From contig CADEGS010000019.1 in the NCBI GenBank assembly GCA_902826945.1, positions 1-35,316 on the forward strand: a stretch of 35,316 nt of DNA, written 5' to 3'. Within the stretch, counting starts at the first letter, position 1. The number at the start of each line of letters is the position of its first letter. The position numbers and the translations under genes are program-made. Below, in pieces: positions 8,134-15,177 of this stretch. The notes under the pieces are model-generated. The model searched no databases and was not told where the DNA came from. It was given only the letters and a program-made list of their open reading frames with translations. This stretch comes from an uncultured bacterium. Lineage in GTDB: Bacteria; Planctomycetota; UBA1135; GCA-002686595.

Positions 8134-8817
8134 ATGCTGCTGGTCCAGACACTGTCGTCGCTCGAGTGGACGCGGCTCGGGCTGTCGCTCGCCCTGCTGA
8201 TCGTGTCGCTCGGGCTGCACGAGGCCGCGCATGCCTGGGCCGCCCTGCGCTGCGGCGACCCGACCGGGCGCGACCTGGGGCGCATCTCGCTCAACCCGAT
8301 CGTGCACGTCGACCCGATGATGACGGTCGTCCTGCCCGCGGTCCTGTACCTGACCTCGGGCGGCAGGATGATCTTCGGCGGGGCGAAGCCCGTGCCCGTG
8401 AACTTCCACGCGCTGCGCCACCCCTACCGCGACATGGCGCTGGTCGCCTTCGCCGGGCCGTTCACGAACTTCCTGCTCGTGATCGTCTTCGCGCTGCTGC
8501 ACCGCGTCCTGGTCGACCGCCTGGGCGTCTGGCCGCGCAGCGCGCTCGGCTCGCAGGTGCTCGACGGAGCGGTCGACTTCAACCTGCTCCTGGCCGTCTT
8601 CAACCTCGTCCCGATCCCGCCGCTCGACGGCTCGCGCATCATGACCTGGCTCCTGCCGCAGGGGCTGCGCGAGCCCTACCAGGGGCTGGAGCGCATCGGG
8701 CTGTTCCTGGTCGTGGCGCTGGTGCTCTTCGTGCCGTCGTTCCAGATCGCGCTGCTCCACGCGATGGACGCCGTGAGGCACGCTGTGGACTCGGGCTTCG
8801 CGCTGGTGGGCCTGTGA
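8134..8817 (+). CDS. Site-2 protease family (M50) membrane metalloprotease
   Basis: 227 residues with about five to six hydrophobic segments. The zinc site HEAAH (residues 29-33) lies in the first long helix (SLGLHEAAHAW). The third ligand is in NLVPIPPLDG (Asp165), the family's NxxPxPxLDG signature. The short FGGAKPVPVN and HPYRDMALVAFAGPFTN blocks are typical of the compact M50 group without PDZ or CBS domains. Such enzymes cut peptide bonds within the membrane, usually of anti-sigma factors or other single-span proteins; the substrate cannot be told. It overlaps scpA by GTGA, the usual M50-scpA pairing in many bacteria, which suggests co-expression rather than shared function. Confidence 0.9.
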   Translation: MLLVQTLSSLEWTRLGLSLALLIVSLGLHEAAHAWAALRCGDPTGRDLGRISLNPIVHVDPMMTVVLPAVLYLTSGGRMIFGGAKPVPVNFHALRHPYRDMALVAFAGPFTNFLLVIVFALLHRVLVDRLGVWPRSALGSQVLDGAVDFNLLLAVFNLVPIPPLDGSRIMTWLLPQGLREPYQGLERIGLFLVVALVLFVPSFQIALLHAMDAVRHAVDSGFALVGL

Positions 8818-9737
8818 GCGCCGACTACACCGTCCGGCTGGAGAAGCTCTTCCAGGGGCCGCTCGACCTGCTCCTGCACCTCGTGCGCGAGCAGGAGGTC
8901 GAGATCCAGGACATCGAGATCGCGAAGATCCTCGACGGCTACCTGGCCTACCTCGACACGCTCGACCAGCTCGACATCGAGTACGCCGGCGACTTCCTCG
9001 TGATGGCCGCCACGCTGATGGCGATCAAGAGCCGCTCGCTCCTGCCGCACGAGGAGCTCGACCTCGAGCAGGAGCTCGACCCGCGCGACGAGCTGATCCA
9101 GCGCCTGCTCGAGTACCGCCGCTTCAAGGCCGCCGCCGAGGACCTCGAGCAGGGCTTCCAGGAGCGCGCGCGCCAGAGCGAGCGCGGCTTCCGCGGCGAG
9201 CTCGCGCGCGTCCCGGCCGAGCGCGAGCTCGAGCTGGGCGAGGTCACCGTGTGGGACATGCTGGCGATCTTCTCGCGCCTGATGCGCGAGACGCTGGCCG
9301 ACCGCCCGCACCGCGTCGCGGGCGACCCGCGCCCGCTGCGCTTCTACGTCGATCGCGTGCTGGGCGAGCTGCGCTCGCTCGGGCGCTCGAGCCTGCGCGA
9401 GCTCGTGCGCCACCTCGAGGACGTGCCCGCGCGCGAGGCGCTGATCGGCTCCTTCTGCGCGCTGCTCGAGCTCGTGCGCCTGCAGGTCGTCGAGCTCGCG
9501 CCGACCGCCGGCGAGGACGACATCGCGATCCGCATCCAGCCCGGGCACGAGATCGACGCCGAGGACGTCGTGCGCGCCAGCGCGCTCGACGGAGAGGCGA
9601 GCGAGATCCCGCCCCCGGGACCCGCGCCCGAGGAGCCCTTCACCGCCGCGCCGGGGGCGGACTGGGACGAGGACGCGGACGAGGAGCCGCCCGGGGACGC
9701 CTCCGGGGGGCTGGCATCCGGCGCCGCGCCGTCCTAA
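8814..9737 (+). CDS. scpA: Segregation and condensation protein A
   Basis: 307 residues from a GTG that overlaps the protease stop. ScpA is the kleisin that joins SMC heads and, with ScpB, builds the condensin complex on the nucleoid. The N-terminal helix-turn matches the family closely: LEKLFQGPLDLLLHLV, then EVEIQDIEIAKILDGYL and ATLMAIKSRSLLPHEE. The C-terminal winged helix lies near 205-265 (SFCALLELVRLQVVEL). An acidic, Pro-rich tail of ~45 residues extends beyond the usual end. scpB is not the next gene, unlike many scpAB operons; a GC hairpin follows at 9748 and then thioredoxin. Confidence 0.94.
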   Translation: MSADYTVRLEKLFQGPLDLLLHLVREQEVEIQDIEIAKILDGYLAYLDTLDQLDIEYAGDFLVMAATLMAIKSRSLLPHEELDLEQELDPRDELIQRLLEYRRFKAAAEDLEQGFQERARQSERGFRGELARVPAERELELGEVTVWDMLAIFSRLMRETLADRPHRVAGDPRPLRFYVDRVLGELRSLGRSSLRELVRHLEDVPAREALIGSFCALLELVRLQVVELAPTAGEDDIAIRIQPGHEIDAEDVVRASALDGEASEIPPPGPAPEEPFTAAPGADWDEDADEEPPGDASGGLASGAAPS

Positions 9738-9747
9738 GACAGGCCCC

Positions 9748-9766
9748 GCGCCCCCGGCGGGGGCGC
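9748..9766 (+). terminator. GC-rich hairpin after scpA
   Basis: A perfect 8-bp stem (GCGCCCCC / GGGGGCGC) with a GGC loop, 11 bases after the scpA stop. No T run follows, so it may need Rho or only protect the 3' end. The same stem recurs after purF at 27448-27466. Confidence 0.5.
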
Positions 9767-9814
9767 CAGGCTGGACGGCGCGCGGCGGAGCGCGCATGAT
9801 CCCCCGCCCAAAAT

Positions 9815-9831
9815 CCCGTCCGGCGGACGGG
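9815..9831 (+). other. Hairpin in the thioredoxin leader
   Basis: CCCGTCC and GGACGGG form a 7-bp stem with a GGC loop, preceded by AAAAT and followed by ACAA. It ends 12 bases before the strong AGGAAGGA ribosome site of trxA. A weak promoter-like pair, CTGGAC (9771) and CATGAT (9795), lies upstream. The hairpin could be an attenuator-type or stabilising leader structure. No function is proven. Confidence 0.35.
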
Positions 9832-9860
9832 ACAACCCCTGCCAGGAAGGAAGCGACGCC

Positions 9861-10187
9861 ATGAGTCGAGCAGCCGAGGTCACCGACGCCCAGTGGGAGA
9901 GCACCGTGCTGCAGAGCGAGACGCCGGTGTTCGTGGACTTCTGGGCCGAGTGGTGCGCGCCCTGCCGCGCGATGGGTCCCTACGTGGACAAGCTGGCGAA
10001 CGAGTACGAGGGCCGGCTCAAGGTCCTGAAGATCAACACGCAGGACAACCAGGAGGTGCCCTCGCGCTACGGCATCACCGCCATCCCGACCTTCCTCCTG
10101 ATCAAGAACGGCGAGGTCGTGAAGCAGATGGTCGGCAGCCAGCAGTACGACGAGCTGCGCAAGGTCGTCGACGCGCACCTGGCGTGA
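9861..10187 (+). CDS. trxA: Thioredoxin
   Basis: 108 residues, canonical length. It is a cytoplasmic dithiol reductase that passes electrons from thioredoxin reductase to ribonucleotide reductase, methionine sulfoxide reductases and other targets. The active site is WCAPC (Cys32, Cys35) rather than the standard WCGPC; Ala in place of Gly is common in some phyla. The VFVDFWAEW strand-helix and the cis-proline loop ITAIPTFLLIKNGE are intact. There is no signal peptide. The start is fixed by AGGAAGGA 8-15 bases upstream, one of the best Shine-Dalgarno sequences in the window. It is separated from scpA by 123 bases with hairpins and from fmt by a GC hairpin, so it may be its own unit. Confidence 0.96.
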   Translation: MSRAAEVTDAQWESTVLQSETPVFVDFWAEWCAPCRAMGPYVDKLANEYEGRLKVLKINTQDNQEVPSRYGITAIPTFLLIKNGEVVKQMVGSQQYDELRKVVDAHLA

Positions 10188-10196
10188 TGATCCCGG

Positions 10197-10220
10197 GCGC
10201 GCCCCCGCGCGCGGGCGCGC
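10197..10220 (+). terminator. GC hairpin between trxA and fmt
   Basis: GCGCGCCC (10197-10204) pairs with GGGCGCGC (10213-10220) around an 8-base loop, just after the trxA stop and 10 bases before the fmt GTG. No T run follows. It may be a terminator or may reduce fmt translation. Confidence 0.35.
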
Positions 10221-10230
10221 GAGGCGGGCC

Positions 10231-11160
10231 GTGAAGGTCGTCTTCCTGGGCTCGCCGCCGTTCGCGCTGCCGGTGCTCGAGCGTCTGCTCGCGTCGGGGC
10301 GCCCGCCGTCCCTGGTCGTCACGCCGCGCCCGCGGCCGCGCGGCCGGGGCCGGCGCGAGGAGGCCTCGCCGCTGAGCGCGCTCGCCCGCGCGGCCGGCGT
10401 CGAGGCGCTCGAGGTCGAGAGCGTGCGCGAGCCCGCCGTGCTCGAGCGGCTGCGCGCCGAGGGAGCGGCGGTGTTCCTGGTCGCGAGCTACGGCGAGTTC
10501 CTGCGCGCCGAGTTCCTCGACCTGCCGAGCGAGGCCTGCCTGAACGTGCACCCCTCGCTCCTGCCGCGCTGGCGCGGCGCGACGCCGATCCAGGCCGCGA
10601 TCCGCGCCGGCGACGAGCAGACGGGCACGACGATCCAGCGCGTCGTGCTCGAGCTCGACGCGGGCGACGTGCTGGTGCAGGAGCGCACGCCGATCCTGGC
10701 CGGCGAGACGGCCGGCGAGCTGGCGGCGCGGCTGGCCGAGCTCTCCGGCGGCGCGGCGCTCGAGGCGCTCGCGCTCGTCGAGCGCGGCGAGGCGCGCTAC
10801 GCGCCCCAGGATCCCGCGCAGGTCACGGTCTGCAAGCGCCTGACGAAGGAGGACGGGCGCATCGACTGGACGCTCCCGGCGCGCGAGCTCGAGCGCCACG
10901 TGCGCGCGATGAACCCCTGGCCGCTGGCGAGCACCACGCTGCCCGGCGGCGCAGCGCTCGGCGTGCTGCGCGCCGAGCCCGTCCGCTCGGCGGCGGACGC
11001 CGCGCCGGGCACGTTGCTCGAGGCGGGCGAGCGGCTGGTCGTGGCCGCGGGCGAGGACGCGCTCGCGCTCACGCTCGTGCAGCAGGCGGGCAAGCGCGCG
11101 CTCTCCGCCGCCGACTTCCTGCGCGGCGCGCGCCTCGCGGCGGGCGAGCGGCTCGGCTAG
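10231..11160 (+). CDS. fmt: Methionyl-tRNA formyltransferase
   Basis: 309 residues from GTG, close to the usual ~315. It transfers a formyl group from 10-formyl-tetrahydrofolate to initiator Met-tRNA. The Rossmann start MKVVFLGSPPFALPVL and the core block LNVHPSLLPRWRGATPIQ are present. Catalytic residues Asn105, His107 and Asp143 (ELDAGDVL) are all there. The C-terminal OB-like domain begins near DGRIDWTLPARELERHVRAM and includes NPWPLA. The extended Arg-rich loop TPRPRPRGRGRREE (31-44) sits where the family has its tRNA-contacting insertion. It ends two bases before the rsmB ATG, the classic fmt-rsmB pair. No def gene is adjacent. Confidence 0.96.
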   Translation: MKVVFLGSPPFALPVLERLLASGRPPSLVVTPRPRPRGRGRREEASPLSALARAAGVEALEVESVREPAVLERLRAEGAAVFLVASYGEFLRAEFLDLPSEACLNVHPSLLPRWRGATPIQAAIRAGDEQTGTTIQRVVLELDAGDVLVQERTPILAGETAGELAARLAELSGGAALEALALVERGEARYAPQDPAQVTVCKRLTKEDGRIDWTLPARELERHVRAMNPWPLASTTLPGGAALGVLRAEPVRSAADAAPGTLLEAGERLVVAAGEDALALTLVQQAGKRALSAADFLRGARLAAGERLG

Positions 11161-11162
11161 CC

Positions 11163-12485
11163 ATGGCACGCCTCGCCGCCTGGGAGCTCCTGCGCTCCGG
11201 AGCCGCCGCGCCGCTGCGCGCCGTCGAGCGCGTCGCCGCGCGCCACGGGCTCGACGAGCGCGACGAGCGCCTGCTGCGCCGCCTGGTCGGCACCGAGGTG
11301 CGCCGACGCGCCACGCTGCGCGCGATCGTGCGCGCGTTCGCGACGACGAAGGTCAAGCCCGAGCTCGCGCTGCACGCGCACCTGGGCCTGGTGCAGCTCC
11401 TGTTCCTCGACCGCGTGCCCGACCACGCGGCGCTCTCGGAGACGGGCGCCGCGGTCGGGCAGACGCTCGGGCAGTCGAAGGTGCGCGTCGTGAACGCGAT
11501 CCTGCGCGCCGTGCTGCGCGCGCGCCGCGCCGGCGCGAGCGGCGACCCGCGCCGCGACCTGGTCGGGCGCGATCTGCACCTCGACCGCGCCGTCTTCCAC
11601 GATCCCGGCGCGCACCCGCTCCTGTGGGCCGAGGACGCGCTCTCGATGCCCGCGCCGCTGGTCAAGCGCTGGAGCGCGCGCGTCGGGAGCGAGCGCGCGC
11701 TGGCGCTCGCCGCCTACTTCCTGCGCGAGCCGGCGCTCGCGCTGCGCGTCGAGCGCGCCGAGGAGCGCGACGCCCTCGTGCAGGAGCTGGCCGCGGCGGA
11801 CGTCCCTGCGCGGCCGGGCGCGCACCCGCGCAGCCTGCTCGTGGCGGGCGAGCACGCGCACGACGCGCTCGCGAGCGAGGCCTTCCGCGCCGGGCGCCTG
11901 TCGGTGCAGGGCGAGCACGCGCTCGCCGCGGCCGAGCTGCTCGAGGCGCGCGCGGGCGAGCGCGTGCTCGAGCTGTGCGCCGCGCCGGGCGGCAAGAGCC
12001 TGGTCATGGCGCGCGCCGGCGCGCGCGTCGTCGCGGGCGACCTCTCGCCGCGGCGGCTGCTCGCGCTCTGCTCGGGGGCGCGGCGGCTCGGCCTGGCCGA
12101 CGCGGTCGCGTGCTTCGCCGGCGACGGCGCCGGCGCGCTCGCCCCCGACGCGCGCTTCGACGGCGTGCTGGTGGACGCGCCGTGCTCGAACACGGGCGTC
12201 CTCGGCGCGCGCCCCGCGGCGCGCTGGCGCTTCGGCCCGGCGCGGCTGCGCGCGCTGGTCGCGCTGCAGGCGCGCCTGCTCGCCGAGGGCGCCGCGCGCG
12301 TGCGGCCGGGCGGGCGGCTGGTCTGGTCCACGTGCAGCCTCGAGCCCGAGGAGAACGCGCGCGCGGTGCGCGGCTTCCTCGCGGGCGCGGCGGGCTGGCG
12401 CCTGGAGCAGGAGCTCGACGCCTGGCCGAGCGCCGCCGGCCCGCTCGACGGCGGCTACGCCGCGCGCCTGCGGCGCGAGGCATAG
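11163..12485 (+). CDS. rsmB: 16S rRNA m5C methyltransferase, RsmB family
   Basis: 440 residues. An N-terminal NusB-like helical domain (about 1-130) precedes the NOL1/NOP2/Sun methyltransferase fold. SAM-binding motif I is ELCAAPGGKSLVMA (270-283), with VVAGDLS as the acidic loop. Both catalytic cysteines are visible: DAPCSNTGVL (Cys341) and WSTCSLEPEEN (Cys391). The enzyme methylates C967-equivalent cytosine of 16S rRNA. It directly follows fmt and is probably cotranscribed. A likely promoter for the next gene begins only four bases after its stop. Confidence 0.95.
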   Translation: MARLAAWELLRSGAAAPLRAVERVAARHGLDERDERLLRRLVGTEVRRRATLRAIVRAFATTKVKPELALHAHLGLVQLLFLDRVPDHAALSETGAAVGQTLGQSKVRVVNAILRAVLRARRAGASGDPRRDLVGRDLHLDRAVFHDPGAHPLLWAEDALSMPAPLVKRWSARVGSERALALAAYFLREPALALRVERAEERDALVQELAAADVPARPGAHPRSLLVAGEHAHDALASEAFRAGRLSVQGEHALAAAELLEARAGERVLELCAAPGGKSLVMARAGARVVAGDLSPRRLLALCSGARRLGLADAVACFAGDGAGALAPDARFDGVLVDAPCSNTGVLGARPAARWRFGPARLRALVALQARLLAEGAARVRPGGRLVWSTCSLEPEENARAVRGFLAGAAGWRLEQELDAWPSAAGPLDGGYAARLRREA

Positions 12486-12489
12486 CGGC

Positions 12490-12495
12490 TACACT
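12490..12495 (+). promoter_or_regulatory. Candidate -10 for a leaderless transcript
   Basis: TACACT ends eight bases before the GTG at 12504. With the usual 6-8 base gap from -10 to start site, transcription would begin at or next to the start codon. No Shine-Dalgarno lies between, which fits a leaderless mRNA. The -35 would be inside the rsmB 3' end and is not clear. Confidence 0.4.
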
Positions 12496-12503
12496 CGCGG
12501 CGC

Positions 12504-13361
12504 GTGTTCCGGCTCGGCTACAACACGAACGGCTTCGCGCACCATCGCGTGGAGGACGCGCTCGAGCTCCTGGCCGAGCTCGGCTACGAGGCGGTGTCGC
12601 TCACGCCCGACGCCGGACGGCTCGACCCCTACGCGCTCGACCTAGACCAGGTGGCGCGCGTGCGCGCGCGCGCCGAGGCGCTGGGGCTCGAGCTGACCGT
12701 CGAGACGGGCTCGCGCTACCTGCTCGACCCGCGCCGCAAGCACCGCCCGACGCTGCTCGAGCACGCGCCGGCCGAGCGCGCGCGGCGCGTCGACTTCCTC
12801 GCGCGCTGCGTCGACCTGGCGGCGGAGCTCGGCGCGAGCTGCGTCTCGTTCTGGTCCGGCGCGGCCCCCGCCGGCGCGGCGCCCGAGGAGCTCTGGCGGC
12901 GGCTGGTCGAGGGCGTGCAGGCCGTGCTGCGTCGCGCGCGCGAGCAGGGGGTCGCGCTCGCCTTCGAGCCCGAGCCCGGCATGTTCGTCGAGCGCCCGGC
13001 CGGCTACGAGGAGCTGGTCGAGCGCCTCGGCGACGCGGGCGAGGCGCTCGGGCTGTGCCTCGACGTCGGCCACTGCCTGTGCACCGGCGACCTGCCGGTC
13101 GAGGCCGTGATCGAGCGCCTGGGGAACCGCCTGCTCGTCGTGCACCTCGACGACATCGCCGGCGGCGTGCACGAGCACCGCATGTTCGGGGAGGGGGACC
13201 TCGACCTGCCCGCGGTGCTCGACGCGCTGCTCGGCGCCGGCTTCGACGGCGTGGCCGCGGTCGAGCTCGGCCGCGACAGCCACCGCGCCCCCGAGGCGGC
13301 GCGGGAGGCGCTGGGGCACCTGCGGGCCGCGCTCGACGGACGCCCGCGCGCCGGCCGGTAA
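12504..13361 (+). CDS. Sugar phosphate isomerase/epimerase-like TIM-barrel protein
   Basis: 285 residues from GTG. The sequence fits the AP-endonuclease-2/xylose-isomerase-like TIM barrel: MFRLGYNTNGFAHH at strand 1, LELTVETGSRYLLDP, FEPEPGMFVE, CLDVGHCLCTGD, LLVVHLDDI and VAAVELGRDSH at later strands. Candidate divalent-metal ligands are Glu155/157, Asp187, His190, His214 and Glu254, so the enzyme looks intact. Members of this family isomerise or epimerise sugars, inositols or hydroxy acids, or cut abasic DNA; the substrate cannot be assigned. It may be transcribed from its own promoter right at the start codon. The next gene lies 160 bases downstream. Confidence 0.8.
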   Translation: MFRLGYNTNGFAHHRVEDALELLAELGYEAVSLTPDAGRLDPYALDLDQVARVRARAEALGLELTVETGSRYLLDPRRKHRPTLLEHAPAERARRVDFLARCVDLAAELGASCVSFWSGAAPAGAAPEELWRRLVEGVQAVLRRAREQGVALAFEPEPGMFVERPAGYEELVERLGDAGEALGLCLDVGHCLCTGDLPVEAVIERLGNRLLVVHLDDIAGGVHEHRMFGEGDLDLPAVLDALLGAGFDGVAAVELGRDSHRAPEAAREALGHLRAALDGRPRAGR

Positions 13362-13470
13362 GACGCTCCGCTCGGCTCCGAAGAACTCGGTAGGCGAGCC
13401 CCTGCGCGCCCTGCCGGTCGCCCGCGGAACAAAAAAGAAGCTTTGCAGATGCCCTCCGCGGGCGCACCCT

Positions 13471-13508
13471 GGGTCTCGGGGGGTGGAGCCGTCGAGCCCC
13501 CATCTCCC
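13471..13508 (+). other. GC hairpin in the leader of the small Cys-rich gene
   Basis: GGG..GGGGG (13471-13482) can pair with CCCCC..CCC (13496-13508) around a 4-by-4 internal loop. It ends about 13 bases before the ATG at 13522 and abuts the G-rich ribosome-site region. An AT-rich island (ACAAAAAAGAAG, 13429-13440), rare in this genome, lies 30 bases upstream and may mark the promoter. Speculative. Confidence 0.3.
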
Positions 13509-13521
13509 GGGGGGGTGTTCC

Positions 13522-13836
13522 ATGTCGGTAGCGAACGAGCCCGAGAAGCGGCAGTGTCCGACCCGCAGGGACGGGGGCGACGCGCTGATCTGCCACTGGA
13601 TCGACCCGGCGACCTGCCAGCGCCGCCAGCGCCAGCACTATCACAAGTGCCACACCTGCGTGCACCAGAACGCGCAGGGCGCGAGCCCCGTGCGCGCCGG
13701 GTTGCCGCCGCGCGAGGCGCCGGCGCCACGGCCGCGGGAGGCGAGCCCGGCCCCGCTGCGCGTCCCGCGCGCGGGCGAGGTCGCGGCGCCGGCCGCGGTG
13801 GGGGCGAAGCGCGCCCCGCGGCGCGTGGGCGCGTAG
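13522..13836 (+). CDS. Small Cys/His-rich hypothetical protein
   Basis: 104 residues from ATG; a GGGGGGG run 6-12 bases upstream could act as ribosome site. An in-frame GTG at 13483 is less likely. The first half has five Cys and several His: CPTRRDGG, ALICHWIDPATCQ, and HYHKCHTCVHQN. The CxxC pair plus earlier Cys residues suggest a single zinc or iron-sulfur site. The second half is Ala/Pro/Arg-rich and basic (KRAPRRVGA at the end), like a disordered tail or nucleic-acid contact. There is no membrane segment. I do not recognise the family. It is convergent with the LeuA-family gene, whose stop is 16 bases away. Confidence 0.65.
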   Translation: MSVANEPEKRQCPTRRDGGDALICHWIDPATCQRRQRQHYHKCHTCVHQNAQGASPVRAGLPPREAPAPRPREASPAPLRVPRAGEVAAPAAVGAKRAPRRVGA

Positions 13837-13852
13837 CGCGGGCGCGCGGCCG

Positions 13853-15076
13853 TCAGCCCCGGGCCGCCGCGACCACCTCGTCGTCGGCGAGCAGGTGCGG
13901 CGTGCGCTTGGCGAGCTCGAGCACGGCCGCGATCGCCTCCTCGGTCGGCTCGACGCCGTGGCGCTCGAGCACCCAGGCGACGTTCGAGCGGCCGCTCATC
14001 GGGCCGACGCGGATGCGCTGCTCGAGGCCGAACAGGCCGGCGGGCACGCCCGAGTAGACGCGGTCGGCGAGCCACGCGTCGCCCTTCTTGAAGGCCTTGA
14101 TCACCGCCGCGGCGTGCACGCCGGTGCCGGTCTCGAAGGCGTCCTCGCCGAAGACGGGGTAGTTGCAGGGGATCGGCCGGCCGGTGGCCTCGCTCGCCGC
14201 GTGCACGTAGTCCGACAGGCGCGAGAGGTCGTTCTCGATCACGCCGGCGAGCTTCAGGTTCATCAGGAGCAGGTCCATCTCGGTGTTGCCGGCCCGCTCG
14301 CCGATGCCGAGCGCCGTGGCGTGGATGCGCGTGGCGCCGGCCTCCATCGCCCACAGCGCGTTGATCAGGCCCAGGCCGCGGTCGCGGTGCCCGTGCCAGT
14401 CGATGCCGACCTCCGCCCCGCTCTCCTCGACCAGCCCGCGCACGAAGCGCACCAGCGCGCGCGTGCCGTCGGGCGTGGCGTGCCCGCACGTGTCGCAGAT
14501 GCAGATGCGGCGCGCGCCGGCCTCGATCGCGGCCAGGTAGAGCGCGCGCACGTGCTCGGGCCGGGCGCGCGTCGTGTCCTCCGTCACGAACATGCACGGC
14601 AGGTCGTTGCGCACCGCGAAGGCGACGGCGTTGCGCGAGAGCTCGACGATCTTCTCCAGGTCCCAGCCCTCCGCGTACTGGCGGATCGGGCTCGAGCCGA
14701 TGAAGGCGCACACCTCGACCGGCATGCCGATCTCCTGCGAGAGGTCGACCACCGGCGCGATGTCGGACTCCAGCGTGCGGCAGGCGACGTTGGGGCGGAT
14801 CGCGAGGTTGTCCGCCATCTCCCGGCACAGGACGCGGATGTGCTCGCGCGCGCGGTCGCCCGCGCCGGGCAGGCCGACGTCCGCGACCTGGATGCCGAGC
14901 GCGTCCATCAGGCGCACGAGCTCGACCTTCCGCTCGAGCTCGGGGTCGCGCACCGAGGGGCTCTGCAGCCCGTCGCGCAGCGTCTCGTCCACGAAGGCCA
15001 CGCCGGTCGCCGCGCGGGGGCTCGGCGCCACGCGGTTCCAGTCGTAGATCAGCTCGCTGTCACGGGGCTCGGGCAT
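13853..15076 (-). CDS. LeuA-family (isopropylmalate/homocitrate synthase-like) enzyme
   Basis: 407 residues from ATG. It is a DRE-TIM metallolyase of the LeuA/NifV/HMG-lyase superfamily, which condenses acetyl-CoA with a 2-oxo acid. The TIM barrel starts at VAFVDETLRDGLQSP (metal Asp30), has the metal pair His228/His230 in WHGHRDRG, and the conserved loop GIGERAGN (257-264). A short C-terminal lid carries VGPMSGRSN. Odd: the usual HxHND is HGHRD. It lacks the ~120-residue LeuA regulatory domain, so leucine feedback of the standard kind is unlikely. The product could be isopropylmalate, homocitrate or citramalate; the sequence does not decide. It is divergent from aspartokinase across a 101-base promoter region. 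Confidence 0.82.
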   Translation of the reverse strand: MPEPRDSELIYDWNRVAPSPRAATGVAFVDETLRDGLQSPSVRDPELERKVELVRLMDALGIQVADVGLPGAGDRAREHIRVLCREMADNLAIRPNVACRTLESDIAPVVDLSQEIGMPVEVCAFIGSSPIRQYAEGWDLEKIVELSRNAVAFAVRNDLPCMFVTEDTTRARPEHVRALYLAAIEAGARRICICDTCGHATPDGTRALVRFVRGLVEESGAEVGIDWHGHRDRGLGLINALWAMEAGATRIHATALGIGERAGNTEMDLLLMNLKLAGVIENDLSRLSDYVHAASEATGRPIPCNYPVFGEDAFETGTGVHAAAVIKAFKKGDAWLADRVYSGVPAGLFGLEQRIRVGPMSGRSNVAWVLERHGVEPTEEAIAAVLELAKRTPHLLADDEVVAAARG

Positions 15077-15111
15077 GGGTCCGGAAGGCGTCTCGCGCCG
15101 GAGGGCCGGCG

Positions 15112-15117
15112 ATTGTA
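15112..15117 (-). promoter_or_regulatory. Candidate -10 of the LeuA-family gene
   Basis: The minus strand reads TACAAT, five of six bases to consensus, 35 bases before the ATG. No clear -35 is seen. It lies back-to-back with the aspartokinase -10 at 15162. Confidence 0.5.
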
Positions 15118-15161
15118 GCGGAGCCCCCGGTGCGACGCTTCCGCGGCGGCGCGGCGCCGAC

Positions 15162-15167
15162 TACGCT
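15162..15167 (+). promoter_or_regulatory. Candidate -10 of the aspartokinase gene
   Basis: TACGCT ends 10 bases before the ATG at 15178, implying a 5' leader of only a few bases and a near-leaderless transcript. No -35 is evident. Confidence 0.4.
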
Positions 15168-15177
15168 CCGCCGCGCG

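Noticed and set aside
13483..13521. In-frame GTG start 13 codons upstream for the Cys-rich protein
   Set aside because: It would place the GC hairpin inside the coding region and adds no conserved sequence. The ATG at 13522 is preceded by a G-rich ribosome-site-like run.
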